64,000 bases of DNA from CALDTK01 sp963837005 (GCA_963837005.1 CAWIMC010000001.1:248001-312000); one strand, 5' to 3'. Shown: positions 32,076-40,932, numbered from the stretch's first letter. Made by a program: numbers and translations. The notes: generated from the letters alone by a model not told the origin.

Positions 32076-32083
32076 TACTTTCG
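32076..32083 (+). promoter_or_regulatory. Candidate -7 promoter element for rpsO
   Basis: TACTTTCG resembles the Bacteroidetes -7 element TAnnTTTG. The surrounding gTACTTTCGCG is identical to the candidate element before yidC (47436). It lies 124 bp before the rpsO ATG. Confidence 0.4.
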
Positions 32084-32150
32084 CGGCCGCTAATCCAGAT
32101 CTTCACGCGATCGTTTTTGGTCACCTGTCGGTGGTCCAGCAATCTGGGGC

Positions 32151-32165
32151 GCCTTGCGGCAAAAC
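32151..32165 (-). repeat. Dispersed hairpin motif, GCC/GGC with GCAA loop
   Basis: The minus strand reads GTTTT-GCC-GCAA-GGC. It lies in the rpsO leader, 41 bp before the start codon. Confidence 0.75.
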
Positions 32166-32206
32166 TTAACCCACCCGCATCGCCGACATAATCCCGCTTT
32201 TGCCTT

Positions 32207-32482
32207 ATGCCCATTTACCTACCCCGCGAGAAGCAAGACGAGATCTTCACCAAGTACGCTGGCTCCGCCACGAACACCGGTGACACCAAAGGTCAAATCG
32301 CCCTTTGGACATTCCGCATCAACTCGCTCGCCGATCACCTCCGCGCCAACAAGAACGACCACTCCAGCCGCCGTGCGCTGCTCACCATGGTCGGTAAGCG
32401 CCGCGGGATGCTCGACTACCTCCAGCGCAAGAATCTCGAAGGTTACCGCGAGCTGATCGCCGACCTCGGCATCCGCCGCTAG
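32207..32482 (+). CDS. rpsO: Ribosomal protein S15
   Basis: Small-subunit ribosomal protein binding 16S rRNA, 91 aa, standard length. NTGDTKGQIALWTFRINSLA, DHLRANKNDHSSRRALLTMV and GKRRGMLDYLQRKN are the conserved S15 blocks. It is followed by a hairpin and then pnp, the same rpsO-pnp order seen in many bacteria. Confidence 0.97.
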   Translation: MPIYLPREKQDEIFTKYAGSATNTGDTKGQIALWTFRINSLADHLRANKNDHSSRRALLTMVGKRRGMLDYLQRKNLEGYRELIADLGIRR

Positions 32483-32498
32483 AACCATCCTCACGATC

Positions 32499-32534
32499 GA
32501 AAGGTGTCGTCAACTCAGTTTGGCGGCACCTTTC
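32499..32534 (+). terminator. Hairpin after rpsO, probable (partial) terminator
   Basis: GAAAGGTG (32499-32506) pairs with CACCTTTC (32527-32534), with CG/CG pairs continuing inside. The following sequence is only weakly T-rich, so readthrough into pnp is plausible. Confidence 0.55.
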
Positions 32535-32542
32535 TCGTATTA

Positions 32543-32642
32543 CAGGTTAGGTTGTTTGGTGGGTGGGTTGTTTGACTATTTGGTTGTTTGAACGCTAACC
32601 AAACAACCCTCTAACCAAACAATCAAACAACCTGCCCTAACC
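32543..32642 (+). promoter_or_regulatory. Long imperfect inverted repeat in the pnp leader
   Basis: About 45 nt built from ggttgtttg-like repeats (32543-32590) are complementary to about 45 nt of caaacaacc-like repeats (32600-32642). The central 9-bp pair is 32582-32590 with 32600-32608. In RNA this would be a long stem-loop ending 25 nt before the pnp ATG. In E. coli a leader stem-loop mediates PNPase autoregulation with RNase III. A similar role here is inference. Confidence 0.55.
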
Positions 32643-32666
32643 GTAAATAAGTAAAACCATCCAATC

Positions 32667-34982
32667 ATGGGCATGAAAACCCCTATCACCGCCAGTTTCA
32701 ACCTTCCGGACGGCCGGGAGGTGACGATCGAGACCGGCAAGTTGGCCTCGCTGGCCGACGGCTCCGCAGTGGTGCGCGTGGGCAAGACGATGCTCTTCTG
32801 TAGCGTCGTATCCGCCAAGGAAGAGCGCGAAGGCACGAGCTTCTTCCCGCTCTCTGTCGACTACCAGGAGAAGTTCGCCTCGGCGGGCCGCATCCCCGGT
32901 AACTTCTTCCGCCGGGAGTCGAAGCTCAGCGACTACGAGATTCTCGTGAGCCGCCTCGTCGACCGCGCCATCCGCCCGCTCTTCCCGGACGGCTACCGCA
33001 ACGACACGCAAGTCATCATCAACCTCATCTCCGCCGACGAGGACGAGATGCCGGACGCGTACGCCGCACTCGCCTGTAGCGCCGCGCTCGCGGTGAGCGA
33101 CATCGTGTTCGACGGACCGATCTCGGAGTGCCGCGTCGCTCGCATCGACGGGGAGTACGTCATCAATCCCGGCCGCAAGGCCCTCGAGAACGCCGACCTC
33201 GAACTCATCGTCGCCGCTACCGCGGACAACGTCATGATGGTCGAGGGCGAAGGCAAGGAGGTCGAGGAGTCGGCCCTGATCGAAGCGATCAAAGCCGCCC
33301 ACGAGGCCATCAAGGTCCAGATCGCTGCCCAGAAAGAACTCGCCGAGAAGGTCGGTGCGAAGGCGCTGAACAAGCGTGTTTTGGCGGAAGCCCCCACCAA
33401 TCCCGAAATCGAGGCCCTCGTCGCCGAGCGCGCCAGCGAAGGCGATCAACAAGATTGCCGCCGGCGGACACTCCAAGCAAGACCGCAAGGATGCCTTCTC
33501 GAACCTGAAGGACGAGCTCGTCGACGCTTACAAGGCAGAACTCGGCGAGGACGAGGACGCCAAGGAGAAAGCTCGGGCATCTTCAAGTCCTACTACTACA
33601 AGCTCCAGAAGAACCTCATCCGCCAGATGGTGGTGGACACGGGCAAGCGCCTCGACGGTCGCGACACGACGACCGTGCGCGACATCTGGACCGAGATCGA
33701 CTACCTGCCGTCGACGCACGGATCGGCGATCTTCACGCGCGGTGAGACGCAGTCGCTCACGAGCGTGACCCTCGGCACGAAGACCGACTCGCAGATGGTG
33801 GACGTGGCGCACTCGCTCACGTTCTCGAAGTTTATCCTGCACTACAACTTCCCGCCGTACTCCGTCGGGGAGACCAAGCCACAGCGCGGTCCCGGCCGCC
33901 GCGAGGTAGGTCACGCCAACCTGGCGGCCCGCTCGATCAAGCAGGTCATGCCGGACGACTGGGCGTACACGACGCGGATCGTGTCGGACATCCTCGAGTC
34001 GAACGGTTCGAGTTCGATGGCGACGGTGTGTGCCGGTTCGATGGCCCTCATGGACGCCGGTGTGCCGCTCAAGCGCCCCGTCGCGGGCATTGCGATGGGC
34101 ATGATCGCGCAGGCCGGCAAGATTGCCATCCTCTCAGACATCCTCGGCGACGAGGACGCGCTCGGCGATATGGACTTCAAGGTGACCGGTACCGAGAAGG
34201 GCATCACCGCCTGCCAGATGGACATCAAGATCGACGGTTTGCCGTACGAGCAGCTCGAGAAGGCGCTCTACCAGGCGAAGGAAGGTCGGATCCACATCCT
34301 CGGCAAGATGGCCGAGTCGATCAGCGAGGGCCGCGCCGAGATGAAGTCGCACGTACCGCGCCTGGAGCAGGTCGTGATCGACAAGAGCTACATCGGTGCC
34401 GTGATCGGACCGGGTGGCAAGATCATCCAGGACATCCAGGAGCAGTCCGGCGCGACGATCAACATCGAGGAGATCGACGGCAAGGGCTACGTCACGGTGT
34501 CGAGCCCGAACAAGGAGTCGATCGACAAGGCGATGGCGCGGATTCGCGACATCACTTTCAGTCCAGAGGTCGGCGACACCTTCGAGGGCGTGGTCGCGAC
34601 GGTGATGCCGTACGGGGTCTTCGTCGACTTCAAGGGCAAGTCGGGTCTGCTGCACGTCTCGGAGATGAGCTACGAGCGCATCGACAACGTCGAGGACCAC
34701 TACAACGAGGGCGACAAGCTCAAGGTCCAGATCGTCGAGATCGACGAGCGGACGGGCAAGCTGCGTTTGTCTAAGAAGTCGCTGGAGACGCCGCCGGAAG
34801 GGTGGACGCCGCCACCGGCAAGAGGCGAGCGTGGTCCGCGGTCGGATCGTGGGGATCGTGGTTCGCGCGGCGGTGACCGTGGAGATCGTGGCGGGCGTGA
34901 CCGTGGGGATCGCGGAGATCGCGGTGGACGTGATCGCGGTGATCGCGGTGGCCGCGACCGTGCGCCACGGGATCGGGACTAG
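32667..34982 (+). CDS. pnp: Polynucleotide phosphorylase (two compensating frameshifts)
   Basis: Phosphorolytic 3'-5' exoribonuclease of RNA decay. Two RNase PH cores: the first begins FNLPDGREVTIETGKLASLA with VMMVEGEGKEVEESALIEAI, the second holds FTRGETQSLTSVTLGT and FPPYSVGETK. A KH domain (IDKSYIGAVIGPGGKIIQDI), an S1 domain (GVVATVMPYGVFVDFKGKSG) and a long Gly/Arg/Asp repeat tail follow. An extra base near 33440 and a missing base near 33573 put about 45 residues out of frame; corrected, that stretch reads KAINKIAAGGHSKQDRKDAF. A hairpin-motif copy at 33378 encodes VLAEA just before the first break. Confidence 0.95.
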   Translation: MGMKTPITASFNLPDGREVTIETGKLASLADGSAVVRVGKTMLFCSVVSAKEEREGTSFFPLSVDYQEKFASAGRIPGNFFRRESKLSDYEILVSRLVDRAIRPLFPDGYRNDTQVIINLISADEDEMPDAYAALACSAALAVSDIVFDGPISECRVARIDGEYVINPGRKALENADLELIVAATADNVMMVEGEGKEVEESALIEAIKAAHEAIKVQIAAQKELAEKVGAKALNKRVLAEAPTNPEIEALVAERASEGDQQDCRRRTLQARPQGCLLEPEGRARRRLQGRTRRGRGRQGESSGIFKSYYYKLQKNLIRQMVVDTGKRLDGRDTTTVRDIWTEIDYLPSTHGSAIFTRGETQSLTSVTLGTKTDSQMVDVAHSLTFSKFILHYNFPPYSVGETKPQRGPGRREVGHANLAARSIKQVMPDDWAYTTRIVSDILESNGSSSMATVCAGSMALMDAGVPLKRPVAGIAMGMIAQAGKIAILSDILGDEDALGDMDFKVTGTEKGITACQMDIKIDGLPYEQLEKALYQAKEGRIHILGKMAESISEGRAEMKSHVPRLEQVVIDKSYIGAVIGPGGKIIQDIQEQSGATINIEEIDGKGYVTVSSPNKESIDKAMARIRDITFSPEVGDTFEGVVATVMPYGVFVDFKGKSGLLHVSEMSYERIDNVEDHYNEGDKLKVQIVEIDERTGKLRLSKKSLETPPEGWTPPPARGERGPRSDRGDRGSRGGDRGDRGGRDRGDRGDRGGRDRGDRGGRDRAPRDRD

Positions 34983-34996
34983 ATCAGATTTATTCC

Positions 34997-35011
34997 GGCT
35001 TTCGCCAAAAC
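34997..35011 (-). repeat. Dispersed hairpin motif, exact copy, after pnp
   Basis: The minus strand reads GTTTTGGCGAAAGCC. It lies 14 bp beyond the pnp stop and just before the terminator stem. Confidence 0.85.
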
Positions 35012-35016
35012 TCGGG

Positions 35017-35050
35017 AGGCCCCGTTTCGCAGGGATGCGGGACGGGGCTT
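35017..35050 (+). terminator. Probable pnp terminator
   Basis: GCCCCGT (35019-35025) pairs with ACGGGGC (35042-35048), extended by a G-T and an A-T pair, with a 16-nt loop. The downstream T-run is weak. Confidence 0.6.
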
Positions 35051-35169
35051 GCTCGTTGTAGCGGGGGGTGAGAGAGGTGAATGGCGGGGGACAGCATTCT
35101 GGAGTCCTATTGCGGAATATGCGGATTGGGGTTACTTTTAGAGCGCCACGGTGTCGTCGGGGAGTGGCG

Positions 35170-35177
35170 TATATTTG
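35170..35177 (+). promoter_or_regulatory. Candidate -7 promoter element for the secreted protein gene
   Basis: TATATTTG matches the Bacteroidetes TAnnTTTG consensus exactly. It is about 100 bp upstream of the ATG at 35277. Confidence 0.5.
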
Positions 35178-35276
35178 CCGATATCAGTAAATATGCGTCA
35201 CTAGGGTGCGGATATTGAGGATATATGCGTCATGGAGTGGCGTGTAGCCTGATAATATTGGCAACTTACATTAATT

Positions 35277-36022
35277 ATGATTACGAACGCTATGCACCCT
35301 GCGCTTCTTTATGTGATTACTGCTCTAGTGTCTTTGTGTGGAGTAGTGTCGGTTCACGCTCAGGTTGAGATTAGGATATCTTGCGATTCAATAGTTCACT
35401 ACGATGGTTTCTGATGGTTTTTGCAGATTATCGAAATAGATCTAAAGAGATAGTAATTGTAGGTCAAAAGCCCTACGATCTAGAAATATCAAAGATTACT
35501 AACGGCAATATTGTGATGTCGGAGAGCCTGTCGCAGCATAAAGTGATTGCTCCAGGCGAAACCGTTAGAAAGGAGTACGACATAAGTGGGTACGACTACT
35601 CAGTAGATAGCCTGAGTCAATTCCAAATCAGGCTCGATATCAATTACAATGTTTTCAGTGCGGTAGACAGTACGCGTATGATGCAACGGCTTGTGGCGTC
35701 ATCAAACACTTTGACAGTAAGTGTTAAGGAGTATGCTGATCCCAATGTATATTCAGCATTTAAGAAGGCGGCAACGGTAGACCTCATAAGTGCAGGTGAT
35801 CCACAGGCCGCAGTTCATGCGTACTCAGAATTCCTATCTACACAACCTGGGAGTTCCCTTGAAACTAGAGTCCTTAGCCGACTCTTCATGTTGTATCTTA
35901 ATAGTGAAGATGATGAGAATGTAGCAGCGGTAGCGATGCAATTGTTGGAAGAACACGAGCTGCCAGCGGGAAAGCTGGAATTGGTAAAATACATATACTT
36001 AATAAACAACCGAAATGACTAA
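35277..36022 (+). CDS. Secreted protein of unknown function, low-GC (one frameshift)
   Basis: The ATG at 35277 opens a signal peptide (LLYVITALVSLCGVVSVHAQ) followed by VEIRISCDSIVHYDG. One missing base near 35409 then moves to the frame LMVFADYRNRSKEIVIVGQK and on to the stop at 36022, about 248 aa in all. The first half looks like a beta-sandwich (LEISKITNGNIVMSESLSQH); the second half is helical, TPR-like (DPQAAVHAYSEFLSTQPGSS). No family is recognised. Base composition is clearly more AT-rich than the neighbours, which suggests transfer. It ends directly against the first attC-like site. Confidence 0.65.
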
Positions 36023-36092
36023 GCCTATAACACTGCCTACATGCCCACGCCGGCTAATCGCCAGGCGCGTCGCGTATTCGCACGTTGTGCGC
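36023..36092 (+). repeat. attC-like imperfect palindrome, copy 1
   Basis: About 70 nt. It starts gcctataac and ends gttgtgcgc, with a 33-bp core (36037-36069) matching copy 2 at 30 of 33 positions. The core folds: ggc/gcc around a 5-nt loop, a bulged A, then cc/gg and two more pairs. Layout (AAC-type left box, imperfect stem with an extra-helical base, GTT-type right box) is that of an integron attC. The match to the GTTRRRY consensus is partial. Confidence 0.5.
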
Positions 36093-36193
36093 AAAAAAAA
36101 AGCTCCGCTAAAGATCTCAGTGCCGGGAGGGTCGCCGCACCGGGAGGGTCGCCGTACCGGGAGAATCGCATACGAGGTGTATGTCTTCGGCGT

Positions 36194-36201
36194 TATATTT
36201 G
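36194..36201 (+). promoter_or_regulatory. Candidate -7 promoter element for the toxin-antitoxin operon
   Basis: TATATTTG fits the Bacteroidetes TAnnTTTG element and lies 5 bp before the GTG start, implying a leaderless or very short-leader transcript. Just upstream, 36123-36168 holds three near-copies of ccgggagggtcgccg, possible operator repeats. Confidence 0.5.
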
Positions 36202-36205
36202 CTCC

Positions 36206-36565
36206 GTGACCTGGACGGTTGAACTATACGAAACCTTCGCGGAGGAGCTTGCTGAGATGGTCAAGTCTGTCCGTATCGCAATTCTGGCGCAGGCAAAAGT
36301 CCTCGAGGAGTATGGTCCTCAATTGGGGCGGCCCTACGTAGATACTCTCTACGGATCGACGTTCACCAACATGAAGGAACTACGGTGCGATGCCGAAAAG
36401 CAAGTCTGGCGAGTAGCCTTCGCGTTTGATCCTGAACGTAATGCGATTCTTTTGGTCGGTGGAGACAAACGTGGCAAGGACCAGAAGCGGTTTTATAAGA
36501 AACTGGTAAAGGTCGGCGACGCTAGGTTTTTAGATCACCTCAGTAACCTGAATAAAGAAGATTAG
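36206..36565 (+). CDS. RelE/ParE-superfamily toxin, Gp49-like
   Basis: 119 aa from the GTG at 36206. The body GPQLGRPYVDTLYGSTFTNM, KELRCDAEKQVWRVAFAFDP and LLVGGDKRGKDQKRFYKKLV matches the phage Gp49-like/HigB toxin family (PF05973 type), which cleaves mRNA at the ribosome. It precedes its antitoxin gene by one base, and this toxin-first order is typical of HigBA systems. I chose GTG because upstream codons are repeat sequence and the promoter element ends 5 bp before. The pair lies between two attC-like sites. Confidence 0.85.
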   Translation: MTWTVELYETFAEELAEMVKSVRIAILAQAKVLEEYGPQLGRPYVDTLYGSTFTNMKELRCDAEKQVWRVAFAFDPERNAILLVGGDKRGKDQKRFYKKLVKVGDARFLDHLSNLNKED

Positions 36566-36566
36566 G

Positions 36567-36887
36567 ATGTCCGTATCACTTGACAAGATGATCGCCACTC
36601 TCGATAGCGAGGAGCAGGCAAGTATCAAGGCCGAGGCAGCAGCCCGGATGCAGTCATACAAGACACTTCTCGAGTTCCGTCGACAGCTGGGTTTGACGCA
36701 AGGCGATATCGCAGAAAGAATGCACGTCACACAAGAGAGCGTCTCACGTCTCGAGCGTCGAGAGGACATGCATATATCGACGCTGAAGCGGTATGTCGAA
36801 GCACTTGGCGGTAAACTAGAGATCCATGTAAGCTTTTCTCCAAACGATTCAAAGCGTGTTCTTGACGGGCAATTGGAACTCACATAG
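36567..36887 (+). CDS. XRE-family antitoxin
   Basis: 106 aa. A helix-turn-helix of Cro/CI type spans about residues 33-85: LLEFRRQLGLTQGDIAERMH, VTQESVSRLERREDM, ISTLKRYVEALGGKLEIHV. Starts 1 bp after the toxin stop. In HigBA-type systems the antitoxin neutralises the toxin and, with it, represses the shared promoter; the repeats upstream of the toxin gene could be its operator (inference). Confidence 0.87.
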   Translation: MSVSLDKMIATLDSEEQASIKAEAAARMQSYKTLLEFRRQLGLTQGDIAERMHVTQESVSRLERREDMHISTLKRYVEALGGKLEIHVSFSPNDSKRVLDGQLELT

Positions 36888-36924
36888 CTACTCAATTCCA
36901 GCGCGAGAGAATGTGAAAGATAAG

Positions 36925-36993
36925 GCGCACAACAACGGCTACACGCCCACGCCGGCTCATCGCCAGGTGCGAGCGCGTAGGCCAACGTTCTCT
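36925..36993 (+). repeat. attC-like imperfect palindrome, copy 2
   Basis: About 69 nt, aligning along its length with copy 1. It starts gcgcacaac, the exact reverse complement of gttgtgcgc that ends copy 1 (36084-36092). In an integron cassette the left box at the 3' end pairs with the right box at the 5' end of the same cassette, which is what is seen. The stem continues outward (CTAC/GTAG, GG/CC), with mismatches. Confidence 0.5.
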
Positions 36994-37011
36994 AATCTAA
37001 ACTCCTTCCGC

Positions 37012-38556
37012 TCACCCCTCCCCCCATTCCACCACCTCCTTCTTCTCCAGATCCACCACCATTCCCACCCGTACGACCTCTCTCGTTTCACCGGCGTAGG
37101 CTTTCGCATACCCACGCGCCTCAATCTGCGCCAGCGCCTCCGCCAAACTCGACAGCGCGGTTCCTACTGCTTTTTCGCGCACAATCTTCAGTTCAATCAC
37201 ATACACGTACTTCGGCACCTCCACGACCATGTCGGCTCGGCCTCGAGATGTGCTCACCTCGGAGCGGGTATAGAGCCCCAGCACCGAAAAGGTCGTGTGG
37301 ATGATCGCATGCACGAAGGCCTCCCCTTGCTTTGCCCATAGGGGATAGGGCACTCTCGCCAGACTAGCGTTAATGATGTCGATGACCGTCTCGAGGTCGC
37401 GCTTGTGGAAGGCATTGCGTAGGCGCATCACCCGGGCGATCGGTGCAGTCGTGTCCCCGAAACCATACTCGCCCAGCAAGGCGGTCTGGAAGGTACGTCT
37501 AACTTCCTCGTTTGGGTAGTCGAGCACGTACAAGTGTAGATCGTGTAGCTTGCGTTTTACCGTAAGGTAGCCACCCTGAAACAGCACCGATACTGGATCG
37601 AGATTGGCGAGGTTGAAACTCGTCATCTGGGTCTCGTCTACCTCAGCGGGCGCGACGTCATACTCCCCGCCTTGCGCTAAGATTTGGGTAATAAAGGTTG
37701 GGGTGCCGGAGTTGGACCAAAAGTTTTGTATTTGACCCGTCTCCAGAAATTGAAGTAACGACCAGGGATTGTAAACCGTTTCGTGCTCGCCCCACGCGTA
37801 CCCATTGTACCAGTGCTTTACCTCTTCGCGAGACACACCAGTTGCATCCAGTTGAGGCCCGAAATCACGCTCTAGTTCGTATTGGGTAATCCCTACGATA
37901 GTAAATGCCGCGGGGTGCAGCGTGAGGTTGCGTAAATTGTTAAGCTCTGAAAACAGCGATACCTTCGAAAAAGCGGATACGCCAGTGATGAAGACTAGTT
38001 CTAAAACTGGATCTGCATCCTTAAGGACTCCATAGAATCCCTTAAGGATGTCGCGATTCTCCTCGGCACGAGGAATGTCATCGAGGTAGTTGATAATCGG
38101 TTTGTCGTACTCGTCGATGAGCAGGACTACTTTTCCAGTACGGCCACCTTCCGCCGCTCGATAAATTAATTGTTTGAAGCGAGTAGTTACGTCTGCGGCT
38201 GCGGGGACTTCGATATTTAGTCTTGTGGCCTCGTCGGTGATCAGTTTGTCGATAGCGGCAGGTAGTCCATTAAACTGAAATCCTGAACTTGCGAACTGCA
38301 GCCAAATCACGGGTCGACGCTTAGCTGCGAAGTCCCAGTGCTGCTCGGCCCATAATCCCTCGAAAAGCTCTTCGCCTCCGGAATACAACTCATTCAGCGT
38401 AGCGACCGTCAACGACTTCCCAAAACGCCTCGGACGAGATAAGAACAAGTAGCCCCCATTCTCGACCATACGGCACACCTGCTCCGTCTTATCGACGTAG
38501 TGCATGCCCTCCTCCCTGATCTTACGGAAATCCTGGTGACCGATGCTGTACTTCAC
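37012..38556 (-). CDS. AAA-ATPase-like protein with PD-(D/E)XK nuclease-like domain
   Basis: 514 aa. N-terminal AAA-ATPase_like domain: FRKIREEGMHYVDKTEQV, Walker A in LSRPRRFGKSLTVATL, Walker B in KVVLLIDEYDKPIINYL. C-terminal PDDEXK_9-like domain with GRADMVVEV and YVYVIELKIV (the D and ExK positions) and QIEARGYAKAYAG. This two-domain family is abundant and highly multicopy in Bacteroidetes. Its role is unproven; a nuclease or mobile-DNA link is often suggested. A hairpin-motif copy lies inside (37554). Confidence 0.87.
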   Translation of the reverse strand: MKYSIGHQDFRKIREEGMHYVDKTEQVCRMVENGGYLFLSRPRRFGKSLTVATLNELYSGGEELFEGLWAEQHWDFAAKRRPVIWLQFASSGFQFNGLPAAIDKLITDEATRLNIEVPAAADVTTRFKQLIYRAAEGGRTGKVVLLIDEYDKPIINYLDDIPRAEENRDILKGFYGVLKDADPVLELVFITGVSAFSKVSLFSELNNLRNLTLHPAAFTIVGITQYELERDFGPQLDATGVSREEVKHWYNGYAWGEHETVYNPWSLLQFLETGQIQNFWSNSGTPTFITQILAQGGEYDVAPAEVDETQMTSFNLANLDPVSVLFQGGYLTVKRKLHDLHLYVLDYPNEEVRRTFQTALLGEYGFGDTTAPIARVMRLRNAFHKRDLETVIDIINASLARVPYPLWAKQGEAFVHAIIHTTFSVLGLYTRSEVSTSRGRADMVVEVPKYVYVIELKIVREKAVGTALSSLAEALAQIEARGYAKAYAGETREVVRVGMVVDLEKKEVVEWGEG

Positions 38557-38564
38557 GGCTACGA

Positions 38565-38594
38565 AGGTACGCCCATCCGTAGGCGGGCGTACCT
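38565..38594. repeat. Perfect 10-bp hairpin between two genes
   Basis: AGGTACGCCC (38565-38574) and GGGCGTACCT (38585-38594) with a 10-nt loop, between the receptor stop and the ATPase start. There is no T-tract on either side, so it is not a standard intrinsic terminator. Confidence 0.75.
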
Positions 38595-38601
38595 GCGTAA
38601 G

Positions 38602-40840
38602 TTAAAAGCGATACCCCAACCGCACCCGCACCGCCCGCGGCGTCCCGGGCGTAAAGTGGATCTCCTCCACGGACTCGAGCTCATTTTTCAAGCGACTTTC
38701 GGTCGCGAACTGCGTCTCGTTCCACTCCGTGTCCAGCGCGTTGTCCACGATCAGGTCGAGTGCGAATTTGCGGTACGTGTAGCCTGCCACCAAGTCCAAG
38801 ACTTCGTAGCCGATGGCCGTGATGCTGTAGTCCTCGTTGGCGGGGCGGTCGTCGATCAAGCGCAGGCGCGCGCTTGCGTGAAAACCCGTCTTCGGCTGGT
38901 ACACGGCGTAGGCGCCGAGCACGAGCGGTGGCGCTAGTGGAATGCGATCGGCGTCGTCGGGCTCGTCGATCGCGCGGGCGTGCGCGAGGGTGAGGTCCGC
39001 GCCGATGGCGATGTCCTGGTGGAGGGACACCCGGGCACCGAGGTCGAGGCCCATGCGGTTCGAGCGTCCGCTCGGCTCCACGATGCCGGCGTCGCCGACG
39101 TACACGAACTCCTGCTGGCTGCGCAGCGTCCACGCCGTGGCCGAGAGCACGAGTGCGTCCACGGGTTGCACGATGATCCCGAGGTCTGCGCCGTAAGCCT
39201 TCGGCATAAAGGTCCGGTCCGTGGTGCCGGTCACGAGGCGAGCGTCGTTGGCGTGGTAGCCGGTGCCAAGTTTGAGGAACGCCTGGACGGGTTGATCCGG
39301 GCGGTAATTGATCTGGAACTTAGGCTGCAGCACATTGGCCTCTTGGTCGGCCTTTTGCCCGCCTTCGAGCGCGTCGGTGTAGCTGTAGCGCGTCAGGTCG
39401 TACCGGAGTCCGGCCATAAAGCTAAAATCGGCCACTTCCGTCTCGACGGTTGCGTAGGCGCCGCCCGACTGCTCGGCGATGTTACCCGCGGCGAATTTCC
39501 TCCAGTAGCGTCACGCGATTAGCCGTGCGATTGAGCAAAGTGTTGTCGGTAGCGTCAAAACGGGTCTGCAGACCGAACTCGTAGTTGATCTGCTGCCGCC
39601 CGAGCTGCGCCAAGTTCTCGAACCGCACGTCCGTACCCCCGAGGTAACGCGTTTCGACCTGGCGGATCTCGTCGCCGTTGACTGGGTCTTCCAAGAAGAA
39701 GGTGAAGTTGGAGAACAGCTCGAAGTCATAGCGACTACCGTAAATCCTCGCCGAGAGCAAGCCTGTTTTGCCGACAGGCGCCTTATAAACAGCATTTAAA
39801 TTGCTACGCGAAGTATTGCCGCCCTCGCGGTCGTCGATCGCCCCAAAACGCGAAATCGTCCTGTCATCAACGGCGCGCTGCGGGATCTGACCACTCGCCA
39901 ACCAAGAACTCGTAAAGTGCGAAGCCGATAGATTGACACGTGCCCCGTTTGTGAGGCGGTGATCGCTTTTCGCAAAAACATTCAAGCGTCGAAAGTCCTG
40001 GCTGCTCACGAAGTAATTGTCGGTCTTGATGCCCTCGACCGCGACGTAAGCATGGTTGCGGTCTTGATTTAGCAGCGAAATCATAGCCACGCCGCGCAGG
40101 GTGTTAAACATGCCAGCGTCGACCTGCACCAGATTCTGGCGCAAGATGTCTTTGGTCGTTAGCTCTACGCTCGCCGCGGTAGCGAAGTTGCCGTAGCGCG
40201 CGTCGTGCGGACCTTTCGTAAAGTCGACCTTCTCGACCGTTTCCGGGATCACGAAGTGCAGATCGGCGTAGCCTTGCCCGTGGGCGTGGCTCACCATGTT
40301 GACCGGCATCCCGTCGACGCGGATCGCGATGTCCGTCCCGTGGTCGATGTCGAAGCCCCGCAGGAACATCTGCTCGGCCTTGCCGCCGCCGGCGTGCTGC
40401 CCGATGACCAGCCCCGGCACCGTGCGCAGCAACTCCTGGGAGTTGGTGATCGGACGCGAGCACAGGTCTAGCTCCTGGACGAGCTTGGCGGCGTCGACCT
40501 GGGGCTTGACCTCGATCTGCGTGAGTGTAATGCCTAGCGGCTGCATGTCGACGTTGATTCTGCCCGCCGTGGCCATCGACTCGTCGACGCTCAGGCGCCG
40601 CAGCGTGTAGCCGATCGCCTCGACGTATAGGCTATCCCCGGCATTTACATCCGCCAGGAAAAAGCGCCCGAGGTCATCGGTGTGGTCGTGGGCATTGGTG
40701 CGCGGCTGGTAGACCGTCGCGTAGCTGATGGGGTTGCCTTCGTCGTCGAGGACGACGCCCGTAAGGGAAGCGGCCAGTAGGGTTACGCTTCCGCAAAACA
40801 GGAAACAGGTCACGAGGGCGAGCGGGTAGGATAGCTTCAT
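38602..40840 (-). CDS. TonB-dependent receptor with N-terminal carboxypeptidase-like domain (one frameshift)
   Basis: About 746 aa from MKLSYPL at 40840. A signal peptide is followed by the domain SLTGVVLDDEGNPISYATVY. The plug is SQELLRTVPGLVIGQHAGGG, KAEQMFLRGFDIDHGTDIAI, RVDGMPVNMVSHAHGQGYAD. A barrel ends TPRAVRVRLGYRF with terminal aromatic Phe. An extra base near 39491 breaks the frame; corrected, GNIAEQSGGAYATVETEVAD reads through. Plug features (HAHGQGYADLHF) are common in receptors for metals or small iron chelates; the substrate is unknown. Last gene of a minus-strand set with DUF4331 and TPR proteins. Confidence 0.87.
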
Positions 40841-40932
40841 ATAATCGATCGTATAAGTTCTTGCATAAAAAAGCCGCCGCACCAAATCTAGGGATCTGAT
40901 ACGGCGGCTATCAATAACGGGTTACCAGTATT

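Larger units (their letters stand above)
34983..35276. other. Intergenic region between pnp and the accessory island
   Basis: 294 bp with no gene. It holds a motif copy, the pnp terminator, a hairpin with CGCCAC (35144-35149) and GTGGCG (35164-35169) arms, and a candidate promoter. Two further short direct repeats (ggagtggcgt at 35161 and 35234; atatgcgtca at 35192 and 35223) are visible. GC content drops noticeably across it. Confidence 0.7.

Noticed and set aside
36206..36887. Defence island around the toxin-antitoxin pair and the ATPase/nuclease
   Set aside because: Only one toxin-antitoxin pair and one common multicopy ATPase family are present. No restriction, CBASS, retron or similar genes are seen.
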